Source: Gammaproteobacteria bacterium (GTDB lineage Bacteria; Pseudomonadota; Gammaproteobacteria; UBA4575). From it: 64,000 nucleotides of DNA. Position numbers and translations under genes: made by a program. This document shows positions 41,082 to 48,706 of the stretch, in pieces. The stretch is from contig WTFY01000006.1 of NCBI GenBank assembly GCA_011523795.1, forward strand, positions 1-64,000. The letters run 5' to 3'. The stretch's first letter is position 1; the number at the start of each line of letters is the position of its first letter. A model generated the notes under the pieces. The model was not told where the DNA came from. It ran no database searches and saw nothing but the letters and a program-made list of their open reading frames with translations.

Positions 41082-41927
41082 TTACCGGCTCCCTTTTTCA
41101 GTCATGGGGTTCTTGACGGACAGAGATGTGCTCAGGATGTTGGCGAGCCCGAGATAGCATGTTTCGGCAATGTCCAGCAGGGTTTCAGAAGAACTCTGTT
41201 CCGTACGTTTGGCACGAGGTCCTGCCAGTACGGAAAGCAGGGTGGCATGTCTCAGTACACCAAGAAATCGTTCCTGTCGGTCGATCACCGGCAAGTAGTC
41301 ATGGTTCTGCCAGCCTGGGTTATTTACCGCCATCTCGAGTGTCGCACTGGCTTTGAGTATGTGGGCTACAGGTTTGAGGATGCGATCCAGCAGGATATCT
41401 TCATCAATAGCCTGGATCAGTGAGATCAGGGGGATGGTGCCCTTGAGATGGTGGACCTCGTTTACTACGTAAATCCGGTCGCAATCGGGATATCCCTCAT
41501 CGCTCAGTCTTTCGCGTGCCTTGCCGATCGTGCCGCCAAGCGGCAGGGTCAGCACAGTTGGCTCAATCCAGGCTCCCACCGTGGCTTGCGAGTAATTCAG
41601 GATCAGCGATACCCTGGCAGCGATGCGCCAGGGAAGCCTGCCAAGAATCTGCTCGCGCTTTTTCTTCGCCATATGGTGAAGAATCCTTGTGATGGTCTTG
41701 AGTTCCAGCGCCGAAAGGTACTTGGCGGCAACGTTTTCAGGGAGTTGGGCTACGCATTTCGCAGCAGGGTACGGGAGCATTGAAGCAAGCAGCCGTGCAC
41801 CATGTTGATGAGGCATGGCCTGGATAAACTCCATGGAGACTTCCGGCGGCACTTCTTCAAGCACGCGCGCGGAGGTTTGCGGATGGCATTTTGCGAAGTG
41901 CTCGGCCAGTTCAAGTTTATACGACAT
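41082..41927 (-). CDS. Soluble MgtE_N-CBS protein
   Basis: A 281-residue protein with an MgtE N-terminal-like superhelix (LEEVPPEVSMEFIQAMPHQH and NVAAKYLSALELKT, shown in part) and a CBS pair (~130-250; WIEPTVLTLPLGGTIGKARE is its entry). It lacks the membrane domain of MgtE. Such free sensor modules are thought to regulate a partner by binding Mg2+ or nucleotides. It overlaps mscS by 11 bases and abuts mgtE, so a mechanosensitive channel, a sensor and a Mg2+ channel form one operon. Confidence 0.83.
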   Translation of the reverse strand: MSYKLELAEHFAKCHPQTSARVLEEVPPEVSMEFIQAMPHQHGARLLASMLPYPAAKCVAQLPENVAAKYLSALELKTITRILHHMAKKKREQILGRLPWRIAARVSLILNYSQATVGAWIEPTVLTLPLGGTIGKARERLSDEGYPDCDRIYVVNEVHHLKGTIPLISLIQAIDEDILLDRILKPVAHILKASATLEMAVNNPGWQNHDYLPVIDRQERFLGVLRHATLLSVLAGPRAKRTEQSSSETLLDIAETCYLGLANILSTSLSVKNPMTEKGSR

Positions 41928-42759
41928 CGTCTGTCTCCTGTTGCACCAGAAGGCTTGATCTTTCGCTGAAAGTCTTGGCCGGGATGGTCATGCGGCCTTC
42001 GCTGGTTTCCAGGATCACGGCAACGGGTGAAAGTTCAATGATGGTCCCTTCCGTGTCCCCGATACGAATCGTTTCGCCCACGCGGTAATCCTTGTTGAGG
42101 TAGCGTGCACCGATCAGGTTGCTTACCAGGTTTTTCGAGCCAAGCCCAAACGCGATTGCAACACCACCCAGCAGGGTACCGATTACGATTGAAATGACAG
42201 TCAGCAGTACGGCGATGTTGATTCCGATCTGGTCCACCCCAATTACGATCATTGTCACCATGGCAAAGGTCTGGGCTCCACGTGCTAGTAGCGCCCGCTG
42301 TCTTCGTGGCATGGCTTGGGCCGCTGTTAGGGTGGCATCGCGTGCCAGGTTTCCAACTACGATTCCTGCAACGATAATCAGGACACCCGACAGGATATTG
42401 GGTAGATGCCCGATGACCTGGTCCAGCCAGCCAGTGAACATGGTCAATCCCATGAGATGTGTCGCGGAAGTCAGGAAGAACAGGATGACCAGCCAGAAGG
42501 CAACATTGCTGATGAAAACCAGTACGGAGTTGTTGACCTGTCTTTTGCGTACAATCCCTCCCAAACCGATCAACTTGGGTACCCGGTCGAAGCTCCGCCC
42601 CATGCGTATGGTCAGGATTTTGACACCCTTTGCGATCAGCCATCCCAGGATAAGAACGGCAATCGCACCGATTAACTGTGGCAGGTAATCCAGGAAACTC
42701 TGGAGCATTTTCGAAGATGCGACGATGAGGGGCGCACTCCAATCGAATACTTTGTCCAT
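41917..42759 (-). CDS. Small-conductance mechanosensitive channel (MscS family)
   Basis: Releases solutes on hypo-osmotic stress. The 280-residue protein (ATG at 42759, GGGAGA upstream) has an N-terminal span, further spans near 60-145, the pore-lining Gly/Ala-rich helix (ISIVIGTLLGGVAIAFGLGS, with the conserved NLVSNLIGARYL entry) and the beta domain with YRVGETIRIGDTEGTI. It is shorter than typical channels with added domains and similar to E. coli MscS (286). First gene of the mscS-CBS-mgtE operon. Confidence 0.88.
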   Translation of the reverse strand: MDKVFDWSAPLIVASSKMLQSFLDYLPQLIGAIAVLILGWLIAKGVKILTIRMGRSFDRVPKLIGLGGIVRKRQVNNSVLVFISNVAFWLVILFFLTSATHLMGLTMFTGWLDQVIGHLPNILSGVLIIVAGIVVGNLARDATLTAAQAMPRRQRALLARGAQTFAMVTMIVIGVDQIGINIAVLLTVISIVIGTLLGGVAIAFGLGSKNLVSNLIGARYLNKDYRVGETIRIGDTEGTIIELSPVAVILETSEGRMTIPAKTFSERSSLLVQQETDDVV

Positions 42760-42762
42760 CAC

Positions 42763-43316
42763 TATTCTCCCGTCTTTGGGTTCAGGTTCATCACTTCAAT
42801 GAAGCAGAGTCAAAAGTGTGCAAGCCGGAAATGGCCATGGCCGAAAATCGATGACTGGTTCGGCCATGTAAGTTTCAGTGTGTAGTATATGTCGCGGTCC
42901 AATCCGGATTGGAAATTATATGCTTGAAGGGTAGAGGGTCAAACACGAGCCTGTTTAACCTTGCTTGTAGATACCCGGCATACTTGCTGTCCTTTACCGT
43001 CAAGTTCAGATGCCAGCCCATAGAATCTTGCCTGCTCTATCAAGGCATTTCCTGTGTTGCGGGTCATTCTAGGCTGGTTAGCTTTGACCCCGAGGGCTTA
43101 CACTTTGCAAGCAATGAGCTAGTTGTTCTAGCAAGAGGGAAATTCTGAGCTTCAAGGGATTATGGCAAGGAGTGTCTGGTATTACACCAATCAGGTGTTG
43201 TTAATAGTAGATGGCGATGGAATGGATGAACGATTGGCGTCAATTTCGGATTATTTGCATGAATTGGGTTCAGCAAATTTCATCTTGCGTTAATATGTGA
43301 GCCCAGCACGATCATG
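42763..43316. other. Intergenic region between mscS and tRNA-Leu
   Basis: About 550 bases, mostly without a convincing gene. A 79-codon frame at 42909-43148 shows no ribosome-binding site and no recognisable sequence. A 43-codon frame at 43162-43293 is listed separately. A short hairpin, CACC/GGTG, lies near 43184-43196. The promoter of the tRNA gene must be here, but I cannot place it with confidence. Confidence 0.4.
43162..43293 (+). CDS. Small ORF upstream of tRNA-Leu, hypothetical
   Basis: A 43-residue frame starting MARSVWYYTNQVLLIVDGDG and ending SANFILR, with AAGGGA unusually close (2 bases) to the ATG. Composition is protein-like, but there is no recognisable family. It may be a fragment of a gene lost when the accessory segment was inserted. 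Confidence 0.25.
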   Translation: MARSVWYYTNQVLLIVDGDGMDERLASISDYLHELGSANFILR

Positions 43317-43403
43317 GCCGATGTGGCGGAATTGGTAGACGCGCTAGCTTGAGGGGCTAGTGGGGGAAACCTCGTGCCGGTTCGAGTCCGGCCATCGGCA
43401 CCA
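43317..43403 (+). tRNA. tRNA-Leu (GAG)
   Basis: An 87-base tRNA with a seven-pair acceptor stem (GCCGATG/CATCGGC), encoded CCA at 401-403 of this kilobase, anticodon GAG at 43351-43353 in loop TTGAGGG, and the long variable arm expected of class II tRNA-Leu. In E. coli this tRNA lies directly after secG. Its 3' end abuts the island, consistent with a tRNA integration site. Confidence 0.97.
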
Positions 43404-43494
43404 TTTGGACAGTCTGAGAATGTCCAAAGAAATCCGATAATGTACAATTAATGTCATAAAAATAGTTATTTATATCAATTTATCCGTTTTTGAC

Positions 43495-43548
43495 GTCCGA
43501 AAGGGTTTATTGACATCCAGAAAAAAATGGCGGTACTTTTGGCGGTAT
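43495..43548 (+). repeat. Left-end repeats of the island
   Basis: Two elements. The first (43495-43518) is GTCCGAAAGGG then TTTATTGACATCC. The second (43529-43548) is GGCGGTACTTTTGGCGGTAT, itself a tandem of GGCGGTA. Both recur at the right end (55148-55172 and 55065-55084) in the opposite order. They resemble the short repeats that tyrosine-recombinase integrases bind near tRNA attachment sites. Confidence 0.6.
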
Positions 43549-43563
43549 CTCGGTTCAATTCTT

Positions 43564-43674
43564 AAAAAGTACCATCAAATTGGTCCTCACCAACACACGC
43601 ATCAAGGCAGCAATTTCAGCTCGGGTTCGGATATTTTCCCTTTGCCTGTATCATGAGCATAAGTAGTACTTTTT
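43564..43674. promoter_or_regulatory. Inverted repeat in the methyltransferase leader
   Basis: AAAAAGTAC (43564-43572) is exactly complementary to GTACTTTTT (43666-43674), which ends 23 bases before the methyltransferase GTG. The core GTACTTTT also occurs inside the left-end repeat at 43533-43540. This could be an operator or an RNA stem that limits methyltransferase translation. Confidence 0.4.
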
Positions 43675-43697
43675 GAGACACGATTTTGGGGGCGAGA

Positions 43698-45017
43698 GTG
43701 AACACGGAAAAAATAAGTTTAAGGACTAACTCAATCCAGAAACCCAGTACTTATACATTCATCGATTTATTTGCAGGCTGTGGAGGGCTGTCATTGGGTC
43801 TGATGAAAGGTGGTTGGGTGGGACTACTTGCCATAGAAAAAAATCGTGATGCATTTAAAACTCTCAGTCACAACTTAATAGAGAAGGAGAATAAGTCTCA
43901 GGACAAACCATATCTCCAGTGGCCAAATTGGTTAGAGAAAAAACCTTTTGAGATACGAAAATTTATCAAGGACTACCGCTGGCAACTTGATTCGTTGAGG
44001 GGGAAAGTTTGTCTCGTTGCTGGGGGACCTCCCTGCCAAGGATTTTCTCTCGCAGGAAAGCGTACAGGTAGGGACCGGAGAAATAATCTCTTCAAGCTAC
44101 AGTTAGAAATCGTTGATATTTTGAAACCCAAGTTAGTGTTAATGGAAAACGTACAAGGTATCAACGCGATTTTTGGAGGAAAAGAAATCGGTAAGAGAAG
44201 AAACCGGGGAAAACCACGCAAGAGTTATTCCACCAAGATTAGAGAAGCGCTAAGTAACCACGGCTACCTAGTACAACAAGAACTAATTAAAGCCTCAGAC
44301 TTTGGAGTGCCACAATATCGCCCTAGGTACTTTACTGTAGGTGTTCGAGAAGACCTATTTTCTGAAAGCCAAGTTCCAGATTTCTTCCAAATTCTCAGCG
44401 GAGTCAGGAGAAATTTTTTAACCAGTAAAAGATTACCCCTGAAACGTTCAGTTACTGTAGCTGAAGCAATCTCTGACTTGAGGTCTGAATTTGCAGAAAT
44501 TACAGAGTGTAGTGACCCTGATTCACCTTCAGGATTTAAAGAAATTGTATACAAGAAACCCAGCACTCAATACCAGAAACTCATGCACAAAGGCTTGAAT
44601 GGACACCAACCTAATAGTTTGCGCCTAGTGAATCATCGTCCAGATACGGTAAGCCGGTTCAAGGCGATCTTACGAACCTGCCAAAAAGGAGTTAGCGTGC
44701 CAGATTCGGAGCGGGTTAGGTTAGGAATTGGAAAGCAACTGATAGTCCCCCTATCTCCTGATTTACCATCACGTACTTTGACAACACTGCCGGATGACTT
44801 GCTTCACTACGCTGAACCCCGGGTCCATACCGTGCGAGAGAGTGCTAGGTTGCAGTCATTCCCGGATTGGTTCGAGTTTCATGGAAAATTCACTACAGGC
44901 GGCAATCGTCGTGCAAAGGATTGTCCAAGGTATACTCAGGTAGGAAACGCAGTTCCGCCGCTTTTGGCCGAAGCCATAGGCATTGCAATGAGGGAATTGC
45001 TCATTAAGAATGATTAA
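43698..45017 (+). CDS. C5-cytosine DNA methyltransferase
   Basis: Transfers a methyl group to carbon 5 of cytosine in a DNA target sequence. The GTG at 43698 was chosen because a GGGGGCGAGA stretch precedes it; a TTG four codons earlier is possible. The 439 residues contain all key motifs: I DLFAGCGG (23-30), IV GGPPCQGFS with catalytic C113, VI ENVQG (E150), VIII QYRPRYF, IX RTLTT and X YTQVGNAVPP. The region between VIII and IX sets specificity and cannot be read. Its A/T-rich codon use differs from both the host and the following genes. It is the first gene of the island cassette; 114 bases separate it from the ATPase gene. Confidence 0.95.
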   Translation: MNTEKISLRTNSIQKPSTYTFIDLFAGCGGLSLGLMKGGWVGLLAIEKNRDAFKTLSHNLIEKENKSQDKPYLQWPNWLEKKPFEIRKFIKDYRWQLDSLRGKVCLVAGGPPCQGFSLAGKRTGRDRRNNLFKLQLEIVDILKPKLVLMENVQGINAIFGGKEIGKRRNRGKPRKSYSTKIREALSNHGYLVQQELIKASDFGVPQYRPRYFTVGVREDLFSESQVPDFFQILSGVRRNFLTSKRLPLKRSVTVAEAISDLRSEFAEITECSDPDSPSGFKEIVYKKPSTQYQKLMHKGLNGHQPNSLRLVNHRPDTVSRFKAILRTCQKGVSVPDSERVRLGIGKQLIVPLSPDLPSRTLTTLPDDLLHYAEPRVHTVRESARLQSFPDWFEFHGKFTTGGNRRAKDCPRYTQVGNAVPPLLAEAIGIAMRELLIKND

Positions 45018-45131
45018 GCCCGCTTGGCATCACCGAGACAATCTATACGTACGAATGAATGTAAGAACCAAGGCTTTAGTAGGTATTTAAGCTCACGCAG
45101 TAGCTCGTCATCATTAGGGAATATACGGTTG

Positions 45132-47210
45132 ATGGATAAACAGAAGAGTCATAAATTCCCCGATGGACTTCTTAATTGGGCGGGGCATCGAGACGGTGGT
45201 GTCAAAAAGCCATTCTCTACCAGTTCGGGCAGACCTACTGGTGGCCTAGTAGAGACAAGTCTCACACAAAGATTAAGTGTCTGGGCCAACAACTTGTCTT
45301 CGGGACAAGAAGGTATGCCAGTAGCGATGTTCCTAGTAGGTGGGCCCGGTAACGGGAAAACAGATGCCATTGAGACTGCTATCCGACTTCTCGATACAGC
45401 TTTTGGTAAAAACGGACAGCTGCTAGATAGTTGCAGGTCCAAGTTCGATGTCGAACTACCCCCCCGTAAGATTGTTGTCGATTTGGCCGAGTTCGTTGAC
45501 GAGTCGAGCATGCTCCATAACCGAGAACTTGTCATCATACAAGATGCAACGGAGGTCGATCTTGGAAAACCTGGTAGCGCTCCCGAATCCCTGTTCTTAG
45601 ATGATGTTGAATCCCTTTTAATAACCGGCGAAAGGGATTGTCCGTTGTTTCTTTGTGGTATTAACCGCGGAATCCTCGCTCATGCAGCGCTCGTCGGCCA
45701 CACGGAAAACTATGATCCAGCTACGCTGGACTTTATTGACACACTCACCCGTTCGGCCACCTCTAGATCGGGTAAAGAAACCAAGGCGTGTTGGCCTCTT
45801 GATGGGTACGAATGGGCCGTGGCATGGCCGATGGATGTCGAGTCATTGGTAGATCACCCACATATGGGAGACGACGCCCCGACACCGATAGGGCAAATCC
45901 TAGAAAAAGCATTGGATTCTGTTACATGGACATCAGGTTGTAGTGCAGGTGACCTATGTCCTTTCCATACTAACAAATTGCTACTTGATGACATCCAGAC
46001 TCGGAAACAATTTTCTCGAATACTACATTTCTACGAGTTAGCTTCGGGCAAGCGATGGAATTTTCGTGATTTGTTCTCGTTGGTGTCACACGTGTTAGTG
46101 GGCCATGAATCCATGTTTATCGTTAACGATCAACGGGTGCCACCTTGTGAATGGGCGACGTACCATGCGAATAGAGCCCGTGGCACTGGCCCTGAGGCAA
46201 TCTTGTCTGCCTGGTCATTGGCATCGCGGTTGTATACACATGCGATGTTCCCGACATGGCCTAAGCTCGTCGATGTAGCAAAGAATACACGAGAGTTGAA
46301 AAGAAGTTACGCAAAGTTACCCCCTGGTTTTGACAAGTTTTTTCTGGAGATTGCGAATGACCGAGACTGGGAGAATACGGAGATTGGCTTATTACTAGGT
46401 AACGAGTTTTGCCTAGCGCTTGATCCCGCTAACACTCGTCGCGAGCTTGAGCTTCCGGGCGGATTAACCATAGGCGAAATTGAAGACTCGTACACTACGT
46501 CAATTCAGCGTGGCTTGGAACTTACCGGCGAGCATCTCAATAAGATTGAGCTTCTGTTAGTCGGGCTGCTCTCAACGGCGGACGAATCATGCGAACCAAA
46601 TGTTGTATCTCCGCTCATGTACTCCAAGGCTAAGGCAGTCCAGTGGCACTTGAGGTCTCTAGCTAGTCGTTTTGTTAAGCGTGGGATTGCGGGTGGTGCG
46701 GGTATTTGCCGTGACTACATGTTCCTCAAACGCTACCATGCTTTGCTCAATGGGAGTGGGGATAGCGTGCGTCGATTGAAAAAATCCTTTCAGCGCTTGC
46801 TTAGCAATAGCCCCGAGGGCTTTTCCATCTCGCTCAGCGCAACGTTCGGCCAGCCGTCGAATTTGAAATTAGGAGGAGCCTGCCTTTCAGGAGTCCGTCA
46901 GGCACCTGTAAAAGCCGAGCCCGTGGTAAATAACGAGTCCCGACCTCGGGAGATGCTACCGTATCTACTAGTAGACAAAGTGCCTGTGCCGATAACATTC
47001 CCACTATTCAAGGCATTGTCTGAGGTAGACGAGGGACTTATGACAGCGTCTCTTCCCGGAGAAATTTTTGCATTAGTGGATGGGACACGCAACTTGCTAG
47101 CTGGGCGACTTGTCCACAATCACGAGTGGCTTGAGGATGCCAGAGTTGTTATCGGTGAATGCAAACAAGTGCTTACTATCGAGGATGGGAAGGTGACATA
47201 CGCACAATGA
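45132..47210 (+). CDS. Island P-loop ATPase (cassette gene 2)
   Basis: A 692-residue protein with Walker A GGPGNGKT at residues 70-77. A likely Walker B/sensor region follows at LFLDDVESLL and PLFLCGINRGIL. A four-cysteine/histidine patch (CSAGDLCPFH) precedes YELASGKRWNFRDLFSLVSH, which has the look of an AAA-type lid. The start at ATG 45132 was preferred; an upstream TTG at 45024 would add 36 Ser/Arg-rich residues. Its stop overlaps the next ATG (ATGA). The size and position recall DptF of Dnd restriction modules, but I cannot confirm homology. Probably supplies ATP-dependent assembly or remodelling to the complex with genes 3 and 4. Confidence 0.75.
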   Translation: MDKQKSHKFPDGLLNWAGHRDGGVKKPFSTSSGRPTGGLVETSLTQRLSVWANNLSSGQEGMPVAMFLVGGPGNGKTDAIETAIRLLDTAFGKNGQLLDSCRSKFDVELPPRKIVVDLAEFVDESSMLHNRELVIIQDATEVDLGKPGSAPESLFLDDVESLLITGERDCPLFLCGINRGILAHAALVGHTENYDPATLDFIDTLTRSATSRSGKETKACWPLDGYEWAVAWPMDVESLVDHPHMGDDAPTPIGQILEKALDSVTWTSGCSAGDLCPFHTNKLLLDDIQTRKQFSRILHFYELASGKRWNFRDLFSLVSHVLVGHESMFIVNDQRVPPCEWATYHANRARGTGPEAILSAWSLASRLYTHAMFPTWPKLVDVAKNTRELKRSYAKLPPGFDKFFLEIANDRDWENTEIGLLLGNEFCLALDPANTRRELELPGGLTIGEIEDSYTTSIQRGLELTGEHLNKIELLLVGLLSTADESCEPNVVSPLMYSKAKAVQWHLRSLASRFVKRGIAGGAGICRDYMFLKRYHALLNGSGDSVRRLKKSFQRLLSNSPEGFSISLSATFGQPSNLKLGGACLSGVRQAPVKAEPVVNNESRPREMLPYLLVDKVPVPITFPLFKALSEVDEGLMTASLPGEIFALVDGTRNLLAGRLVHNHEWLEDARVVIGECKQVLTIEDGKVTYAQ

Positions 47211-48706
47211 ACGGACTGGAAAATTTTGAACGTGATCCTTTTGGCAAGCAAATGCATAAGGGTTACTCTGAATCTTTTCTGAACATGAGACCAGCACCGG
47301 AGTACGCCTCAGGTGAAGTAATACTGTCTTCACTTTACCGATCCGTAGGGTTTCCTAATATCAAAGAAAGCAAGGTTCCGGAATTAGGGTCGCGATTAAC
47401 AAAGAAGCTGGGTGTTGATGATGGCATACAGCATGTACTGGACCACGATACGTGGAAGGTTGTTTTACAAAAGACACTGGAGAGTCCCAAGCTACCTAGC
47501 CAATCAACAAAACGTTTCATGCTACTGTGCCCCGTGGTACCCGGGGTCGCGGCGTATTCCGGTTCTGCACGCATGTCTAAAAATTCTTGGAACCCAGGAA
47601 ACCTCGTGGGCCGCATGGTTAGGATGGGTAGTAACTCGAACGAGGGAGCCCGATCGATATGGGCTCAACTATTCAACTCCTTGTCTGTCGATAGCGACGA
47701 CGAGCCATGGGCTAACTTGCTTAAGGGTGAATTTCTCCGAGAGGAGGAAGAAAGCGAGGTCTGGAAGTTTAACCCGCTCAATGAAGTGCCGTACCTAGAA
47801 TCATGGAAATCGCCTGAGTTCCCATCTCCTGCAGGGAAATTTGTACATGATCTTGGCAAGGTGCTGGGGCTGAAACAGATTTTAACAAGACGTCAGTGGG
47901 TAAGTATCGTCGAATCACTCCTACGTTTAGCAAGCGTCTCCCATATCATGTGGCTTTGCAAAGTAAACGAGCAAGCGTTTAACTTGCTTCACGATGCCCT
48001 TAATGGTCAAAGCCCGGGTGATGTCAGCGAGGTACAAGAACGTCTTTTCGCGAAACACCCATCAACATGGTGCATCGGGCAACAAGTATTGCCAACAGTG
48101 CGCCGTCTTGCTCGTAACTATCTAGTTGCACGAGTCGGGATCAACTACTTGCTTTTCCTATCCGAGGCTAGAGGAATTTTGCCTGAAAGCTGGAGGCAAG
48201 GAGTAGGCACCCCGGTCTGGTTCCAAGAATTTGTATCACGCGTTTACAGCAACCGTGATGTACTCAATGCACATGATCCACTAAGAAAACATCAGCACTT
48301 AGTAGAGGATGACCCAAGAATATTGGCGTGCAAAAAAGGTATAGGCAAGAACATCGAGGAGTTCGCTAGGCACGTTCTAGGACACCGGCAGGCAGCCGAC
48401 GAGCACCTAGTTGTCTACGACCAAGGGTACTTTGCTATCAAAAATGGTGACTACCAGTCGGCACCATGGGTGTTATCGCCCGGATCAGTTGCCATCATGA
48501 TGCTTTGCCATTGCTGCGCAGCTGGTAGCAAAGCCCCACGCACGGTGGAGCACCTTTGTGAACACCTCAACTGGTACGGGATCGGCGTAAAGCCCAACGA
48601 TTTGGTGGTGAGTGAACTTGGACAGACATTGCGAAACCTTGGCCTAGTGCTTGATAGCCCCGATGCAGAAGGAGGCATGGTCATTCTAGACCCGTTTAGA
48701 GCATGA
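47207..48706 (+). CDS. Island protein of unknown family (cassette gene 3)
   Basis: A 499-residue protein starting MNGLENFERDPFGKQ. The start at 47207 overlaps the upstream stop by four bases and the 3' end overlaps the next ATG the same way, so it is made in step with its neighbours. No catalytic motif, membrane segment or signal peptide is visible. The sequence is rich in Trp and Leu and appears helical. The last ~60 residues (NDLVVSELGQTLRNLGLVLDS) could be a winged helix. In position it is comparable to DptG of Dnd systems; this is inference from order and size. Confidence 0.65.
   Translation: MNGLENFERDPFGKQMHKGYSESFLNMRPAPEYASGEVILSSLYRSVGFPNIKESKVPELGSRLTKKLGVDDGIQHVLDHDTWKVVLQKTLESPKLPSQSTKRFMLLCPVVPGVAAYSGSARMSKNSWNPGNLVGRMVRMGSNSNEGARSIWAQLFNSLSVDSDDEPWANLLKGEFLREEEESEVWKFNPLNEVPYLESWKSPEFPSPAGKFVHDLGKVLGLKQILTRRQWVSIVESLLRLASVSHIMWLCKVNEQAFNLLHDALNGQSPGDVSEVQERLFAKHPSTWCIGQQVLPTVRRLARNYLVARVGINYLLFLSEARGILPESWRQGVGTPVWFQEFVSRVYSNRDVLNAHDPLRKHQHLVEDDPRILACKKGIGKNIEEFARHVLGHRQAADEHLVVYDQGYFAIKNGDYQSAPWVLSPGSVAIMMLCHCCAAGSKAPRTVEHLCEHLNWYGIGVKPNDLVVSELGQTLRNLGLVLDSPDAEGGMVILDPFRA

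Noticed and set aside
42909-43148. 79-codon frame upstream of tRNA-Leu
   Set aside because: No ribosome-binding site, no recognisable domain and composition like the surrounding non-coding DNA.
43698-45017. Vsr endonuclease next to the methyltransferase
   Set aside because: No Vsr-like frame is found; the repair role appears to be taken by the glycosylase at 54210.
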